Positions 11,849 to 22,695 are shown, numbered from the stretch's first letter. The stretch is 64,000 nucleotides of DNA from Jaapia argillacea MUCL 33604 (GCA_000697665.1 KL197721.1:323046-387045); one strand, 5' to 3'. A program made the numbers and translations. The notes: generated from the letters alone by a model not told the origin.

Positions 11849-12060
11849 ATCTGTTCGCCCCACGCCACCGTCTACCTGGTGCTCGAGTTCAAAGATGCTG
11901 GACCTTTCGTAGCAGTGTTAGCAATCGTTCTTAAAGTTTTTCTCTGGTGAACAGACGGTTGTGGACAACGAACCGACGCTTCCATGGTTCATGTCCCGCA
12001 AGGTCCTAAGTGTGGCTGACGACATAGACATGTCCGCAATATCAACATCTCAGCATATGA
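11849..12060. repeat. third, F-box-deleted relic of the duplicated block
   Basis: 11849 to about 12005 matches the spacer between ATP3 and the F-box gene (compare 6331-6503 and 8540-8703). The sequence then jumps straight to gtggctgacgacatagacatgtccgcaat, which in blocks A and B lies beyond the F-box start codon. The whole 1.2-kb F-box gene is therefore missing between these points. It sits upstream of copy 2 of the unknown gene, just as block B sits upstream of copy 1. Confidence 0.75.
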
Positions 12061-12153
12061 CGCCAATCCGGATAGGGGCTGAGTCTGCCGCAACATTCAT
12101 AAACTCCTGCAGATATGGCTTGAATCTCATAACGCCATCCACCCTTGACAATA

Positions 12154-13643
12154 ATGACAAGTCGAACGAAAGCACCCAGCTGCAGGCAACCTTACGCGTC
12201 ATTGCTCGACGAGAGAAGGACTTTTGGCTCATCTGTTCAAAGGAAGCCATCCAGTGTCCTCCTACCGCCCTCACTTCTGCACGAGATGATGATCAATACC
12301 GACCGTTTCCTCACCGCTTTTGAAGGTCCCAAAATAATTCGATATCCTGTGAGCATCCGAGTACTTGACTCTGTAAGTCGCTTTCTTGCGATCGATCCGC
12401 CTCAGTACTGACAGTACTTGCACGTCGATTGTTCTTTTGGGTAATTGATTGGCTCAGTGGTTCATCCCCATGCTCTCAATCTTCGACGGCAGATTATTCG
12501 ACAGACGAGGCACTTTAAAAACAGCGGCTGAGGTATTGCCGAGAGGTGGTTCATGGGAGCACGAGATATTTGCCGTTCGGGACCTGACGATGCAGCGATG
12601 ATTCTCATGATCGTCCAAATGGACTCGCATTCAATAGATGGCACCGTCCTACAGCAAGTCGAGATGAAACTTTCAGGTTCGTGTCATTTTTCTGATTTAC
12701 ACAAAGCCACTCCTATTCACATGCATGTCGATAATGATTTGCAGATGCCTATGAGTTAAACCGCAGCAAAGGCTTTGACCAACCCGTCCATGCACTCCTC
12801 ACCGACCTGTATATGACTTGTCAATACACATTCGACGGAAGGGGTTATTGGATTCAATATTACAAAAGTCACGCATCCACACCTTCTCGCGGGGAATATT
12901 TTGTGGAAATGGCTCGATGTGCGTACGCTCCCCCAATGCCCCTCTGATCAGCTTTATATTCACTCACTGTTCCCCGCTTTGCGACAGTCACAGAATCCAT
13001 TTTTGAAATCTTACTGGACGGCTATATCGACTTTCTTCAAGCCCAGGTGAACGGTATCACATATGCGCTCGCGGCGTCCCCAGCGCTCCCTTTCCTATTG
13101 ACGCCCCTGATGTTGTTGGCAGTTCCATCATGGCAGGCATGCTCCGATCAGTGGAGGCTGAGGTCGTTGACTCTCGCTACCGAGCAAGTAAAATGGCAAG
13201 CAGCACTCGAGAAAGCTGATATGGCCAGGACAATTCTCCAGACCATTCCAAGGAGTGAAGTGGGCAAGGTGGAAGAGAGCGCACAAACCGCCATGTCGTT
13301 GCTCAAGGAGAGGTCAGCCTCCATTCCCCATCCACTTTCTATCGACAAATACTAACACTATCGTCGTAATTCATTGTATCCACTCAGTACCAAAGTCATG
13401 TATGGACACAACCGACTTCACGGAATCAGAGAGCCAACTGCAGAAACCCTGGAGGAGGATGCACAGCAGGCTTTGGACGCACTTTTCCCAACCCCTGGCA
13501 GTGGTGTTAACCCACTCAATTTTCCATCTGAATCAATCCCACGTTCGATGGCCCACCTACCTCCTCCCCATGGCATGAGTGACGTCGAGTGGGCGCGTGC
13601 TCTTTCCGTTCCGTACACCGAGCCCTCCTCCTCCGTCGCTTGA
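12154..13643 (+). pseudogene. unknown Agaricomycete-type gene, copy 2 (frameshift in exon 2)
   Basis: Paralogue of 10129-11605. Exon 1 (12154-12372) is intact and ends at a good donor. Exon 2 begins at 12458 (WFIPMLSIFDGRLFDRRGTL...). One base is missing near 12578-12590 relative to copy 1 (GCCGTTCGGGACCTGACG against GCAGTTACGGATCATGACG), and the frame then ends at TGA 12599-12601. The downstream exons match copy 1 and are otherwise open to TGA at 13643. An undamaged protein would be about 400 aa. The family function is unknown to me. Confidence 0.6.
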
Positions 13644-14118
13644 GTCCCACAACTGGGACGCTTGTGTGAGCCCTCCAATATTTGTGTTGTATCCAAACTC
13701 GTGAGGCCTCCTCGGTTTCTTCTCCATCACACTGGCTCCCATCCACGGACGAACATACAAGTTACTAGTGTTGTATCAGTTTGGACCGTCGGAGAGAATT
13801 GCATGAATCAAATGTATCAATCACCGCTAATGTAACAGTCTTCGTAGTTTGTATAATTGCTGTACCACATGTCGCCGTAAGAATGATGAATAAATTGTAG
13901 CGTAAAACGTTTATTGTGCGACGACCTTCGAGGTGGCAGGATTATATTGCATGCTCAAAAAGATCTCGTTCTCCAGTGCAGTAGGTGATATTATAGTACA
14001 CGGACGATCTAGGACAGTTCGCCGATGGTGTGTTACAAACGTACGAGAAACGTGGATGCAAGAAGCCGCGACAAAGCGATAACAGGATCTACGCCAGGCT
14101 TGCGTCCAGCCTGGGCAT
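13644..14118. other. intergenic region, no gene seen
   Basis: Lies between the stop of the unknown gene copy 2 and the stop of the SYF2 gene. The left half (to about 13860) resembles the region after copy 1 (11606-11830) and so belongs to the duplication. The rest shows nothing recognisable. Confidence 0.5.
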
Positions 14119-15350
14119 TTAAAGGGCAGTACCACGTTCGAAACTTGCCCTGATCTCCGCGGTATATTTGTCGTAAAACCGCGCAATCTAATCCAGGTTA
14201 AAAGAGTCAGCGCGACACGCCCATGATGAAGGTAAAAGGAAGAGAACAAACCTTCTTGTTGAACACACGATTCCGCTCGTTAATATACGTGATATCGCCC
14301 TCATCTTCGTTAGCCCTCTTGCGTGAGAACTTGCGTTTCTTGTCGATACTACAGAAGTAAGTGTTGGTGGAAAGGAACAGCTCGTTATCAACAAGACGTA
14401 CTCTTGGTTCAGTTTCGAGACAACTCGGTCGATAGCCTCCTCGCTCGGTGTATTATCAGCGTACAACATTGAGTTGGCATCACGGTACAGATTTTCCGCA
14501 GCGAGCTGCTGTTGGTGGCTTGTAGGAACAAGCTGATCACATGAATGAGTCAATGACACCTCACTCTAATTGAGATGAAAAAAAGTACCTCTGTAGACGA
14601 TGAGGAAGAACCTGAGGCTGTCAGAGTCCCAGGTGCCAATCCCAGCGCCATCTCCTTCTGCTTGTTGTATGTCGCAAGGTCAGGTTTGAGGAAGTCAAGA
14701 TCTTTCTTGTACTTCCGTCTCGCAGCATGAGCATCATCTAGTCCCAAACTCGTTAGCCGCCATTCCAGTTCATCAGGTATCATGTTGAAGGGACTCACCG
14801 TGGAATTGGAAATCAGCTCTCCGCGCCTTCCTCGCCTTCTTCTTTTCCCATTCATCATTCTCCTCTATCGTATATTCCCAGTTCTTCTGCCTCTCGACGT
14901 CCTCTCCTCGCTCCTCTGCATCAGCTTTCAGTCGTAAAGTCTCTGCCAACTTCCGTTGCCGATCTAACCGTGCAGCTTCTCGAACTCCAAGCTTTTGCTT
15001 CTGACTCTCCTCGATCAAAGCTTGTCGATTTGCCACCGCCGAGGAACGCTGACGCGAATGTAACAGTCAGTTGCCAGTGTGAGAGGAAGAGAGACGACGG
15101 GTTGCATGAAACTCACCATCTTGGTCCTCAGCTGTTCGAGCTTTAATCTCCGCTCCTCCAACGTAGGCTTTCCTCCCTCCTTTCCGTTCTCATCACCCTC
15201 AACGTTTGCATCGTCCGTATCTGTCATCTTTTCAACAAACTCCCCTGCAGCTTCGGCGACCGTCTCCACAACGTCTGTCATAGATTCAACGATAGAATTT
15301 TCTTGTGTCGGGGATGGCGAATCACTTGAGTTCGATAATGTAGAGGCCAT
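14119..15350 (-). CDS. SYF2: pre-mRNA splicing factor SYF2
   Basis: Component of the NineTeen complex that joins the spliceosome at activation. Six exons join in frame: 15350-15117, 15048-14799, 14737-14589, 14532-14402, 14348-14252 and 14187-14119 (309 aa). An acidic N-terminus is followed by the SYF2 core: [12 protein letters not shown], a coiled-coil with [19 protein letters not shown], then [32 protein letters not shown], and the signature C-terminus [20 protein letters not shown]...FERGTAL. The length is normal for the family. It is divergent from the ribosomal protein gene at 15597. Confidence 0.94.
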
Positions 15351-15596
15351 GGTGGCAAGCTGTAGGGTAACAGACGATACAGACTTGGTAGTGGTTTGGC
15401 TGGAGGCTGGAGTGGTGAAACTGTGGCGTGGAATAATTCAGAGCACGTGGTAAGACGGACCCGGGTCCACCGGGACCGAGGCTTTGTGGACTCAACAAGA
15501 CTCGCCATGGCAAACGCCGGCGGACCAAAACTTAAGGGGTGCAACTTTCGTTAGAATCCCCATCCCGCCGTCAAGCCATCCTCAAGACCATCAAAA
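15351..15596. promoter_or_regulatory. shared upstream region SYF2 / RPL8
   Basis: 246 bp between divergent start codons. It must hold the promoters and 5' leaders of a splicing factor and a ribosomal protein gene. No classical TATA element is seen by eye. The region is called from geometry. Confidence 0.45.
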
Positions 15597-16971
15597 ATGG
15601 TGAGACAACCTGATTTATCGAGGTCTATCGTTGCTATGGCCTCGGAGCTCTATGAAACTGGTGGAAATCCTCTCGAAAGCGTCTGGAAACGAGATGGATG
15701 GTGCGTTGATCTTCGCGATGACATCGGATTCAAAGTACTCACAAACCGCTACAGAAACCTCAGCAATACCAAGGATACCGAATTCCTTGTTCACTCGTCT
15801 GCCGAGCCTTCGTATACGTGTGTATATCGGGCGATGAAGCGGTGCAGTTATTGCTGGGCTCGCCGATCTTTCGTCCGCATTGTCGCGACGAAGATTGTGC
15901 GAGCGTTAGAGCTCCGAGGTTCATAGCGATGGGAGGCTTGACCTCTGTGAAACATCGCTAATTTACTTCGTCTCAATGACCAGCCTCCCAAGTCCAAGCC
16001 CGGCAGTGGTAAAAAGCCCGCACCCGCCCCTGGTGGTGCTGCTAAGGGTTCGAAAGTCGTCAAGAACCCCTTGTTTGAGTCTAAGCCTAAGAACTTTGGC
16101 ATCGGTGAGTGTTCTACTTCCTTTCTACCTTGTTCCTCTCGTTCTTACCGATATACGGTGTTCAGGTCAGGACATCCAACCCACCCAGGACCTAACACGC
16201 TTTGTCAAATGGCCCGAATACGTTCGCCTCCAACGCCAAAAGGTCATCCTCCATCAACGTCTTAAGGTTCCCCCCGCTATCGCCCAATTCTCCCATACTC
16301 TCGACAAGAACACTGCTACTCAGCTCTTCAAATTGTTGAACAAATACCGCCCCGAGACTAAGCAAGAGAAGAAGACTCGTCTCACTGCTCAAGCTCAGGC
16401 TACTGCTGATGGCAAGGAGCCGGCCAAGGTATGACTTATTTCTGACTTCAAGCCTCGCGAGAGAACTGACGTTGTTGGTTAGGATGAGACCAAGAAGCCT
16501 CACTTCGTCAAGTATGGTTTGAACCATTGCGTCGCTCTCGTCGAAGCCAAGAAGGCTTCCCTCGTCGTCATTGCTCACGACGTCGACCCCATCGAGCTTG
16601 TCATCTTCCTTCCCGCTCTTTGCCGTAAGATGGGTGTCCCATATGTCATCGTCAAGGGCAAAGCCCGCCTCGGTACCGTTGTCCACAAGAAGACCGCTGC
16701 TGTCGTCACTCTGCAGGAGGTCAAGAGCGAGGACCAGAGGGAGTTGGCTACTTTGATCAGCGCCGCCAAGGCCAATTTGTAAGAGCCGATCCATTGATTG
16801 ACTTTCTGGTGGTTACTGACGGTCACTCATCATCGCAGCACCGACAAGTACGATGAACAACGTCGTCACTGGGGTGGAGGTATCCGTGGAAACAAGTCAG
16901 CGCAGATGCTCCGCAAGCGTGCCAAGGCCTCTGGTCAGACCATTACCGCAGCGGCTGCTGCCAAGCTCTGA
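15597..16971 (+). CDS. RPL8: 60S ribosomal protein eL8 (L7a / Rpl8)
   Basis: Large-subunit ribosomal protein. Exon 1 is only the ATG (15597-15599), followed by a 384-bp intron. Further exons are 15984-16104, 16166-16428, 16483-16778 and 16839-16971 (271 aa). Landmarks are [40 protein letters not shown], the L7Ae fold [20 protein letters not shown]...[20 protein letters not shown], and the C-terminus [14 protein letters not shown] start-codon-only first exon with a long first intron is common in fungal ribosomal protein genes and often carries regulatory sequence. I looked for a box C/D snoRNA inside it and saw no convincing one. Confidence 0.96.
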
Positions 16972-17701
16972 GTTTTCGCTCTCTGCATCCGTATGGCTGC
17001 GAGGTAAAACTGGGAACTTTTGGGCATTGATCGCGGTTACTTCGCCTCTGTTCATTCCGTATGTTGTCGTTACATGCTGCACTATGTTGTTGTTGGTTAT
17101 GCATATGGATTCCCTTCGTTGTATTTTTATTGAAGGCACGCTATTGTACGTTGAGAATGTTTCTGTGTTCAGCGAGTTGGTTGGTCTTGAACTGCGACTA
17201 CACACCACATTGGAGGCACAAAAAGCGCGGCAGGACCTATGGAAAGTGTACTACGGAGCATGCTTATTGACGACAGAAGGCAACGACTTTCAAGATGGCT
17301 ATAGCTCCTGTCCCTGGTTAACTAACAACCTGGCTCCTCCTTCCTCCGCCCAGAACTTCGCCTGATGTGAACTCCCTGGCTCATATGCATCAAGTACTTG
17401 TCGTCTTGCCAACTCCATAAACGCCAGCCAACTAGGTATCGACCCATCCATCTTCACCGTCTTCAGTCACCTGACCTCGAGTCGTTACCCAGCCCATACT
17501 TCCCTGACCTCTGTCGACAACTTCGTGATCTACACATCATGTTCGATGATAGTGATTGCGAGTTTGGATACTGGAGACTGCGAATTTGGTGTGTTTACAA
17601 TGGACGCAAAATGGATGCCTCGGTGCAAGTAATCAGTACGTCCATAACTCTGCAGAGAACATGCAATGTGAGGTTGACCGCTGCTAGTGATACCCATCAC
17701 T

Positions 17702-17975
17702 ATGTCCCTGAGCGCGATTTGCGAGGCCTGTTGCGATCGCCTGTGTACGTCTTCATCGCATCGCTTTCTGCTTGCGTTCGTGAAGCTTTCGGTTAACGTG
17801 TGGGTTCATGCGATATCTCAGGCGATTCCAATGATTCAAATATGGTTTCAGATTCATCATGCTGTCGGAGGAGCGCGAGGAAGCGAAATGTCAACCACCA
17901 GGCTCGAGAGGTATCGTTGAGACCTGACCTACTGCTGCGAAAGTAGTCGGGAGTGCGATGGAGGATGATGATGAT
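17702..17975 (+). pseudogene. decayed small cysteine-rich gene (a)
   Basis: Starts MSLSAICEACCDRLC and then a GTACGTC donor, the same exon-1 design as the intact cysteine-rich genes at 20136 and 24557. After a plausible acceptor (ttttcag near 17850) the frame reads SSCCRRSARKRNVN, without the acidic Lys/Glu block and conserved C-terminus of the intact genes. The equivalent GAGAGGTATCGTTGAG motif is present but out of frame. It is probably a pseudogene. Its partner is at 22696. Confidence 0.5.
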
Positions 17976-18489
17976 GTGGGACTCCTGGCAGGCCTCCCTA
18001 TACACACCCCGCGATCGAAAAATCAAACAACGGTCCTCGGCCCTCAGGAGTCAAAATGGGTTAACGCCAACGGTCCCTCTCCCCAATCTCTTTCTGGTCT
18101 AGCCTATCCGCATGGAGAAATTAACCATCGCCTCTCTCCGTTCTGACTTGCTACTGGTGTGTGTGGTAGATACCGGCCAGATAGCGGAGTTTTAATTATT
18201 TTCCCACGCTTCAAACGCGTGGCTGTAGTTACTATATTTGGACATTTTGGGTGCATTTTCTCACGGTCCTTCTGATGCTTGTAGCTCCTCATCCACGGCC
18301 TCTCAGACGACCAAACAACTTCAGAAAAATCCGAATTTTATCTAAATAAAGGTCTTTGGTCTTTATCCACCCACTAGCCTCAAGAAAGTTAACTTTTATC
18401 TGCTTATTCTGCCTGTACCACTGGATTCTTTAATTTGCTTGTTGATGGACAACACCCCAGGACCCATCAGTTGTTGGAAGTGACACTGG

Positions 18490-19274
18490 NNNNNNNNNNN
18501 NNNNNNNNNNNNNNNNNNNNNNNNNNNNNNNNNNNNNNNNNNNNNNNNNNNNNNNNNNNNNNNNNNNNNNNNNNNNNNNNNNNNNNNNNNNNNNNNNNNN
18601 NNNNNNNNNNNNNNNNNNNNNNNNNNNNNNNNNNNNNNNNNNNNNNNNNNNNNNNNNNNNNNNNNNNNNNNNNNNNNNNNNNNNNNNNNNNNNNNNNNNN
18701 NNNNNNNNNNNNNNNNNNNNNNNNNNNNNNNNNNNNNNNNNNNNNNNNNNNNNNNNNNNNNNNNNNNNNNNNNNNNNNNNNNNNNNNNNNNNNNNNNNNN
18801 NNNNNNNNNNNNNNNNNNNNNNNNNNNNNNNNNNNNNNNNNNNNNNNNNNNNNNNNNNNNNNNNNNNNNNNNNNNNNNNNNNNNNNNNNNNNNNNNNNNN
18901 NNNNNNNNNNNNNNNNNNNNNNNNNNNNNNNNNNNNNNNNNNNNNNNNNNNNNNNNNNNNNNNNNNNNNNNNNNNNNNNNNNNNNNNNNNNNNNNNNNNN
19001 NNNNNNNNNNNNNNNNNNNNNNNNNNNNNNNNNNNNNNNNNNNNNNNNNNNNNNNNNNNNNNNNNNNNNNNNNNNNNNNNNNNNNNNNNNNNNNNNNNNN
19101 NNNNNNNNNNNNNNNNNNNNNNNNNNNNNNNNNNNNNNNNNNNNNNNNNNNNNNNNNNNNNNNNNNNNNNNNNNNNNNNNNNNNNNNNNNNNNNNNNNNN
19201 NNNNNNNNNNNNNNNNNNNNNNNNNNNNNNNNNNNNNNNNNNNNNNNNNNNNNNNNNNNNNNNNNNNNNNNNNN
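18490..19274. other. assembly gap, 785 N
   Basis: Unresolved bases. Open frames that run through the Ns are artefacts. Confidence 1.
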
Positions 19275-19546
19275 GTTTTTTTGGGCTTTGCCAAAGCCCA
19301 GAATGTCTGAATAATCAAGAAAAGAGTAATGCTATTATGGGTAAAAATTCCTGTGATGTGTGATTGCCTTTGAGGTTGTGAGAGACTGAGAGTACAGTAT
19401 TATTATTACTCAAGCAAACTGCTGATGATTTGAGATGTTCAAAATTTATGGCAGAACACACAGAATAGATACTAGTGGGTTTGAATACCAAACTGTCTCA
19501 GATATAACCAGAAATCCTGAGTAAAAAATGATTTATCAAAAATGTC

Positions 19547-19618
19547 CTCACTCAGGATTGAACCAACACTCATCCACAAACGGGGATAGAATATAACCAC
19601 TTCACCACAGGACCTTTG
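19547..19618 (-). repeat. tRNA-derived SINE head, copy 1
   Basis: The reverse strand reads GTCCTGTGGTGAAGTGGTTA, and later GGTTCAATCC and TGAGTGAGGAC. These are an internal RNA polymerase III A box (TGGTGAAGTGG, 19607-19597) and B box (GGTTCAATCC, 19564-19555) at tRNA spacing, with a partly paired acceptor stem. The anticodon arm is irregular, so a functional tRNA is unlikely. The core GGTGAAGTGGTTATATT recurs at 47360, which marks a dispersed SINE family. Confidence 0.65.
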
Positions 19619-20135
19619 ACAAGGGTGGTATCTGAGTGTACAGATAGCGAAAATAGCTCTGCTATTTTTGATTATTCTTTTTCTTTTTCTTTTTCTTTTA
19701 CCCACAAACACCAGTATCTTGCCTCCGTTCTAATCCCTCAAATCTTAGAAATTTAATTAGCTTAAGGTTCGCTAGCCTCTATCGTCCTCCTCGTGGTTTC
19801 CGATTGCTTCCATCGATATCACAGTATTCCTATCGTAAACGCCGCACCAAAGTCTCCCTCTTACTTTCAAATAGGTGGCTCGGGCGAGCGTTCGTCCAAA
19901 CCAAGCTCCAGCACGATGTGAAGATTATGGGCAACTGATGTGATCCTCACCATTCCACTCCGTGCTTTCTTTACGTTTCATGTCATTTCCCTTGTTCCAA
20001 GACCAATTCATACACGATTTATCGGCACTGCCCATTGAACGCACCGCCCTGCCACCGAAGCGATCTAGCCTTGTGCAGAGACGCTCTTTCGAACTTCATT
20101 GGAACTTCTCCACTTTCAAATCTACCCCCAGACGA

Positions 20136-20688
20136 ATGTCCGACGACGATTGCTTCGACTGTTGCAACGACGATTGCTTTAACTATTGCACCGACGATTG
20201 CTTCAACTGTTGCACCGACGATATATGTGGCCCCTGTTCCAACAACATATGTGACGTTTTGTGTACGTCGAGTTCTTTGCAATGGGTGGGGAAGTTCGAA
20301 TTGACCAAGAGTGCCTCATTTCTAGGTAACTCTTTCGGAGCTTTGTGGGACAACTGTACGTCTTCATCGTAGAACTGGCATTGTTGGCTGACACATTGGT
20401 CGTCCAGGTCAGTGCAATACTTTGTGCAACGCTTTTTTCGCGTGGTGGACAGACCCTACCGCTGGGGATTGCTGCTGCCCTTGTTCATGTGACTGTTGCG
20501 ACGACGAAGATGAGGAGAGGAAGAAGGCCGAGAGGCGACAAAATGTCAATGATTTGGAACAAGGGGGTTTCGTTGAGATGGGAGGTATCGTTGGCGCTCA
20601 ACCCGCAGCCAGTGAGGGGATGATACGAGATCCGCAAGGCATCCTGGGTGGAGTAATCACATACACTCGTCCATTAGCCAACGACTAG
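20136..20688 (+). CDS. small cysteine-rich protein, copy A
   Basis: No known family is recognised. Three exons join in frame: 20136-20262, 20326-20355 (30 nt) and 20408-20688 (145 aa). The N-terminus is a run of D-D-x-C-x-x-C-C units (MSDDDCFDCCNDDCFNYC, then TDDCFNCCTDDICGPC). It is followed by LCNSFGALWDNCQCNTLCNA, FFAWWTDPTAGDCCCPC, SCDCCDDEDEERKKAERR, and a cysteine-free tail with GGFVEMGGIVGAQPAASEG and ITYTRPLAND. No signal peptide is seen. The Cys and Asp density suggests metal or cluster binding, which is inference. The duplicate at 23447 conserves every intron and the whole tail. Confidence 0.7.
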
Positions 20689-21210
20689 CGGGTAAGTAGC
20701 CACCTCCTATCCAATTCGCAGGACGCGGGATTGGGTTTGACTTGTGGCGTCTCTTGCATTCGCAGTTCGAAGTCTAGCACTGACCTGTATGTCGAGTGTT
20801 GAATGGTATCTGTAGAACAACTGACCAGTATTATTATCGACTGCTGAGGAATATATCACACTCAACGTGTCAATGTTTTGTTGCAGAAACACCTGCGCGT
20901 TGAGTGCCTCGGCTCCATCCAAGAAAGGTGTGCAAGAGCAGTACGACGCTTCGTTCCGCTGTACGATGACTGCCGATGAGTTACGAGAGTAAGCAGCGAG
21001 CAAACGACGACCCGCAGTAACGCTGCATTTATGCAGTGCCGGCCGCAGTGCCCCGATGCATGATGTACTGTAAGCTTTGGCAGCTTGAAGTAGAAGCAAT
21101 CTAGCTCCACCCCATGAAGACTTAAGACGGCGATCCTCTAGAGCAGTGTGCCAGTCCTCGCCTCATACCACCGCAATCCTCAGTTCTGCACTAAAAGGAA
21201 GTGATCAATC

Positions 21211-21375
21211 ATGTCTGCTGCAGATGAGTTGTCAGGAAGGCGAGGGAGGGTTTGAAGAGGAAGCGCGGAAGGAGGCTGAGAGAAAAGCCAAGGAAGACGG
21301 TTCGAGAGGTGTCGTTGAAGTTCAACCTGCGCTTTTAGTGAGGCAATGGTGCAGGAACGTAAGTGCGAAACCTGA
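21211..21375 (+). pseudogene. internally deleted small cysteine-rich gene (c)
   Basis: Begins with the same MSAAD start as the gene at 24557, then jumps directly from gctgcagatga to gttgtcaggaaggcgagg. It therefore lacks both introns and the central cysteine exons of the intact copy. The jump puts the remaining CQEGEGGFEEEARKEAERK part out of frame with the ATG. It is unit A's dead counterpart of 24557-24980. Confidence 0.75.
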
Positions 21376-21592
21376 CGATATCCAGCAACTCGCATCGCAC
21401 TTGTGGTCGAATTCATTCATCGACACCCTAGCCTTTCTCCTCGTTCAATCCTCCCCAACAACCCCAGGAACCACTTTCCACCCACCGACTCGCCACATGC
21501 ATATGGATACCACCCCCCCCTAGGCCTCACGAACCACTGCATTCTCATATTCCGCACATGTCATTTACATCGATGTTCGATCCATAGTATAA

Positions 21593-21836
21593 CAGCTAGT
21601 TTCATGTCGATGGGCCGACTGCGTTTTTTCGTGCTTCGGGTCATCCAATATCCCGAGACATTTTGACCCAATTTCGGTAATGACATGAGTTCCAGCTCAG
21701 GTCTCTGTCCATATTGGTCGAGCTTGTGCTGGATTTCCTTGAGACCATCAAGATTTGTGCCCTGATAAAGTAGTCTTCTGAAAGTCCGACTGAGTGGAAT
21801 AAAATCCCAGTGGTCTATCGACATGAAACTAGCTGA
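21593..21836. mobile_element. 244-bp non-autonomous inverted-repeat element
   Basis: Ends are CAGCTAGTTTCATGTCGATG and its near complement ATCGACATGAAACTAGCTG. Unit B lacks the element (cataatataaacagctc near 25190), so the insertion site can be compared. The target duplication looks like 2 bp (AA), but A-rich flanks leave this open. Its interior matches the right end of the 1.73-kb element at 47238-48966, so it is an internally deleted relative. Confidence 0.8.
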
Positions 21837-21837
21837 A

Positions 21838-22206
21838 ACAGCTCAGATTTCGAAAGTCGTTGATGGTGCCTTGGATTCGAAGCGTCGCATAGGCCAAGCT
21901 GGGTTGGTTGAGAGGACCGCGAAAGACGAGAGTATCGGCAGGCATGTTCAAGTCTTTCTGGATTGATGTCAAGATATGTGGAGGGAGTGTTGTCGAGAAA
22001 ACTTGGAAAGCAACACCTTTCGGCAATAAGACACGAAGTGTGTTGAGTCGGCCCCAGGCTGGCCGAAAGACCTCCCGACCGTGCTTCTTGGTACCGATAG
22101 TGTATACGTGATGGCCTTCATCGATATGAACGCGCTTGATGTACTTCACGAAGAATTGATCATGGAGAAGTCTTACCATGGGTGGGAGCGTAACCGCGTT
22201 TCCCAC
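21838..22206 (-). pseudogene. RecQ-type DNA helicase fragment
   Basis: The minus strand reads MVRLLHDQFFVKYIKRVHID, EGHHVYTIGTKKHG, FRPAWGRLNTLRVLLPKGVA, FQVFSTTLPPHILTSI and ATLRIQGTINDFRNLS. This matches the middle of the RecQ helicase ATPase domain from the motif II region (DEAH in active enzymes, here DEGH) through motif III (SAT, here STT) and beyond. Both catalytic motifs are changed, and the N- and C-terminal domains are missing. It is a dead fragment lying against the MITE. Such RecQ relatives are numerous and often repetitive in Agaricomycetes. Confidence 0.7.
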
Positions 22207-22695
22207 GCCGAATCTACCAGCCTGTCCATCTGAGACAGTTCTGCCCCATACTGTTGTTCCATAGACAGGTTGGTCCCAGCCTACACGCCATTGATTATTC
22301 TACCGATGTGGACCTTCCAGTTAGCAGGCGTGGCTCCTGTCCGTTGTTAACTGACGCTCCTCCGATGTGAATTCGCTGACAATGCGCCAAGTGCTTGTCT
22401 CGCCAACTCCGTAAACGCCAGCCAACTAGTAGGCGTCGAGCGATCCATTCTCGTTGTCTTCAGCCACCTCAGCTCGACTCGTTACTGGGCCCTTGATACT
22501 TCCCTAACCTCTGTCGACAACTTCGCATGATCTACATGTCACGTGTGATTGTGAGTTTGGAGGCTGAAGATAGTGAATTTGGTGCGTCTATAATGGACGC
22601 CTTGGTGCAAGGAATCACTAAAACGCCCATCCTTCGCATAGAATATGGAATGTGGGGTTGACTGTTGGATTCGATTTTTAGTGATACCCATCCCT

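Larger units (their letters stand above)
18134..19787. other. AT-richer insertion in unit A containing the gap
   Basis: Unit B reads straight across (accatcgctctcctcgtgg near 23110), whereas unit A has about 1.65 kb between accatcgc and tcctcctcgtgg. The inserted DNA is visibly AT-richer and holds the N gap, a tRNA-like SINE, a CTTTTT microsatellite (about 19676-19699) and a perfect hairpin TGGGCTTTGCCAAAGCCCA at about 19283. It is probably one or more transposable elements that could not be assembled. Clear terminal repeats are not visible. Confidence 0.65.
17300..21592. repeat. tandem duplication unit A (cysteine-rich protein cluster)
   Basis: Two parts of this stretch recur downstream in the same order: about 17300-18133 matches about 22310-23112, and about 19788-21590 matches about 23113-25190. 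Unit A contains an extra 1.65 kb (18134-19787, including the N gap) that unit B lacks. Divergence is visibly higher than in the 5.8-13.9 kb duplication, so this event is older. End points are approximate. Confidence 0.8.

Noticed and set aside
15600-15983. Possible box C/D snoRNA in the first intron of RPL8 (gcgatgaca and gatgaag strings)
   Set aside because: No paired C and D boxes with terminal stem were found. A long regulatory first intron is the simpler reading.
18435-19318. Long open frames across the N gap on both strands
   Set aside because: They consist of unknown bases and are artefacts of the gap.
20707-21110. Minus-strand frames repeated at 24034-24522 (MELDCFYFKLP...)
   Set aside because: They recur only because the DNA is duplicated. 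Composition and lack of intron signals do not support a gene.
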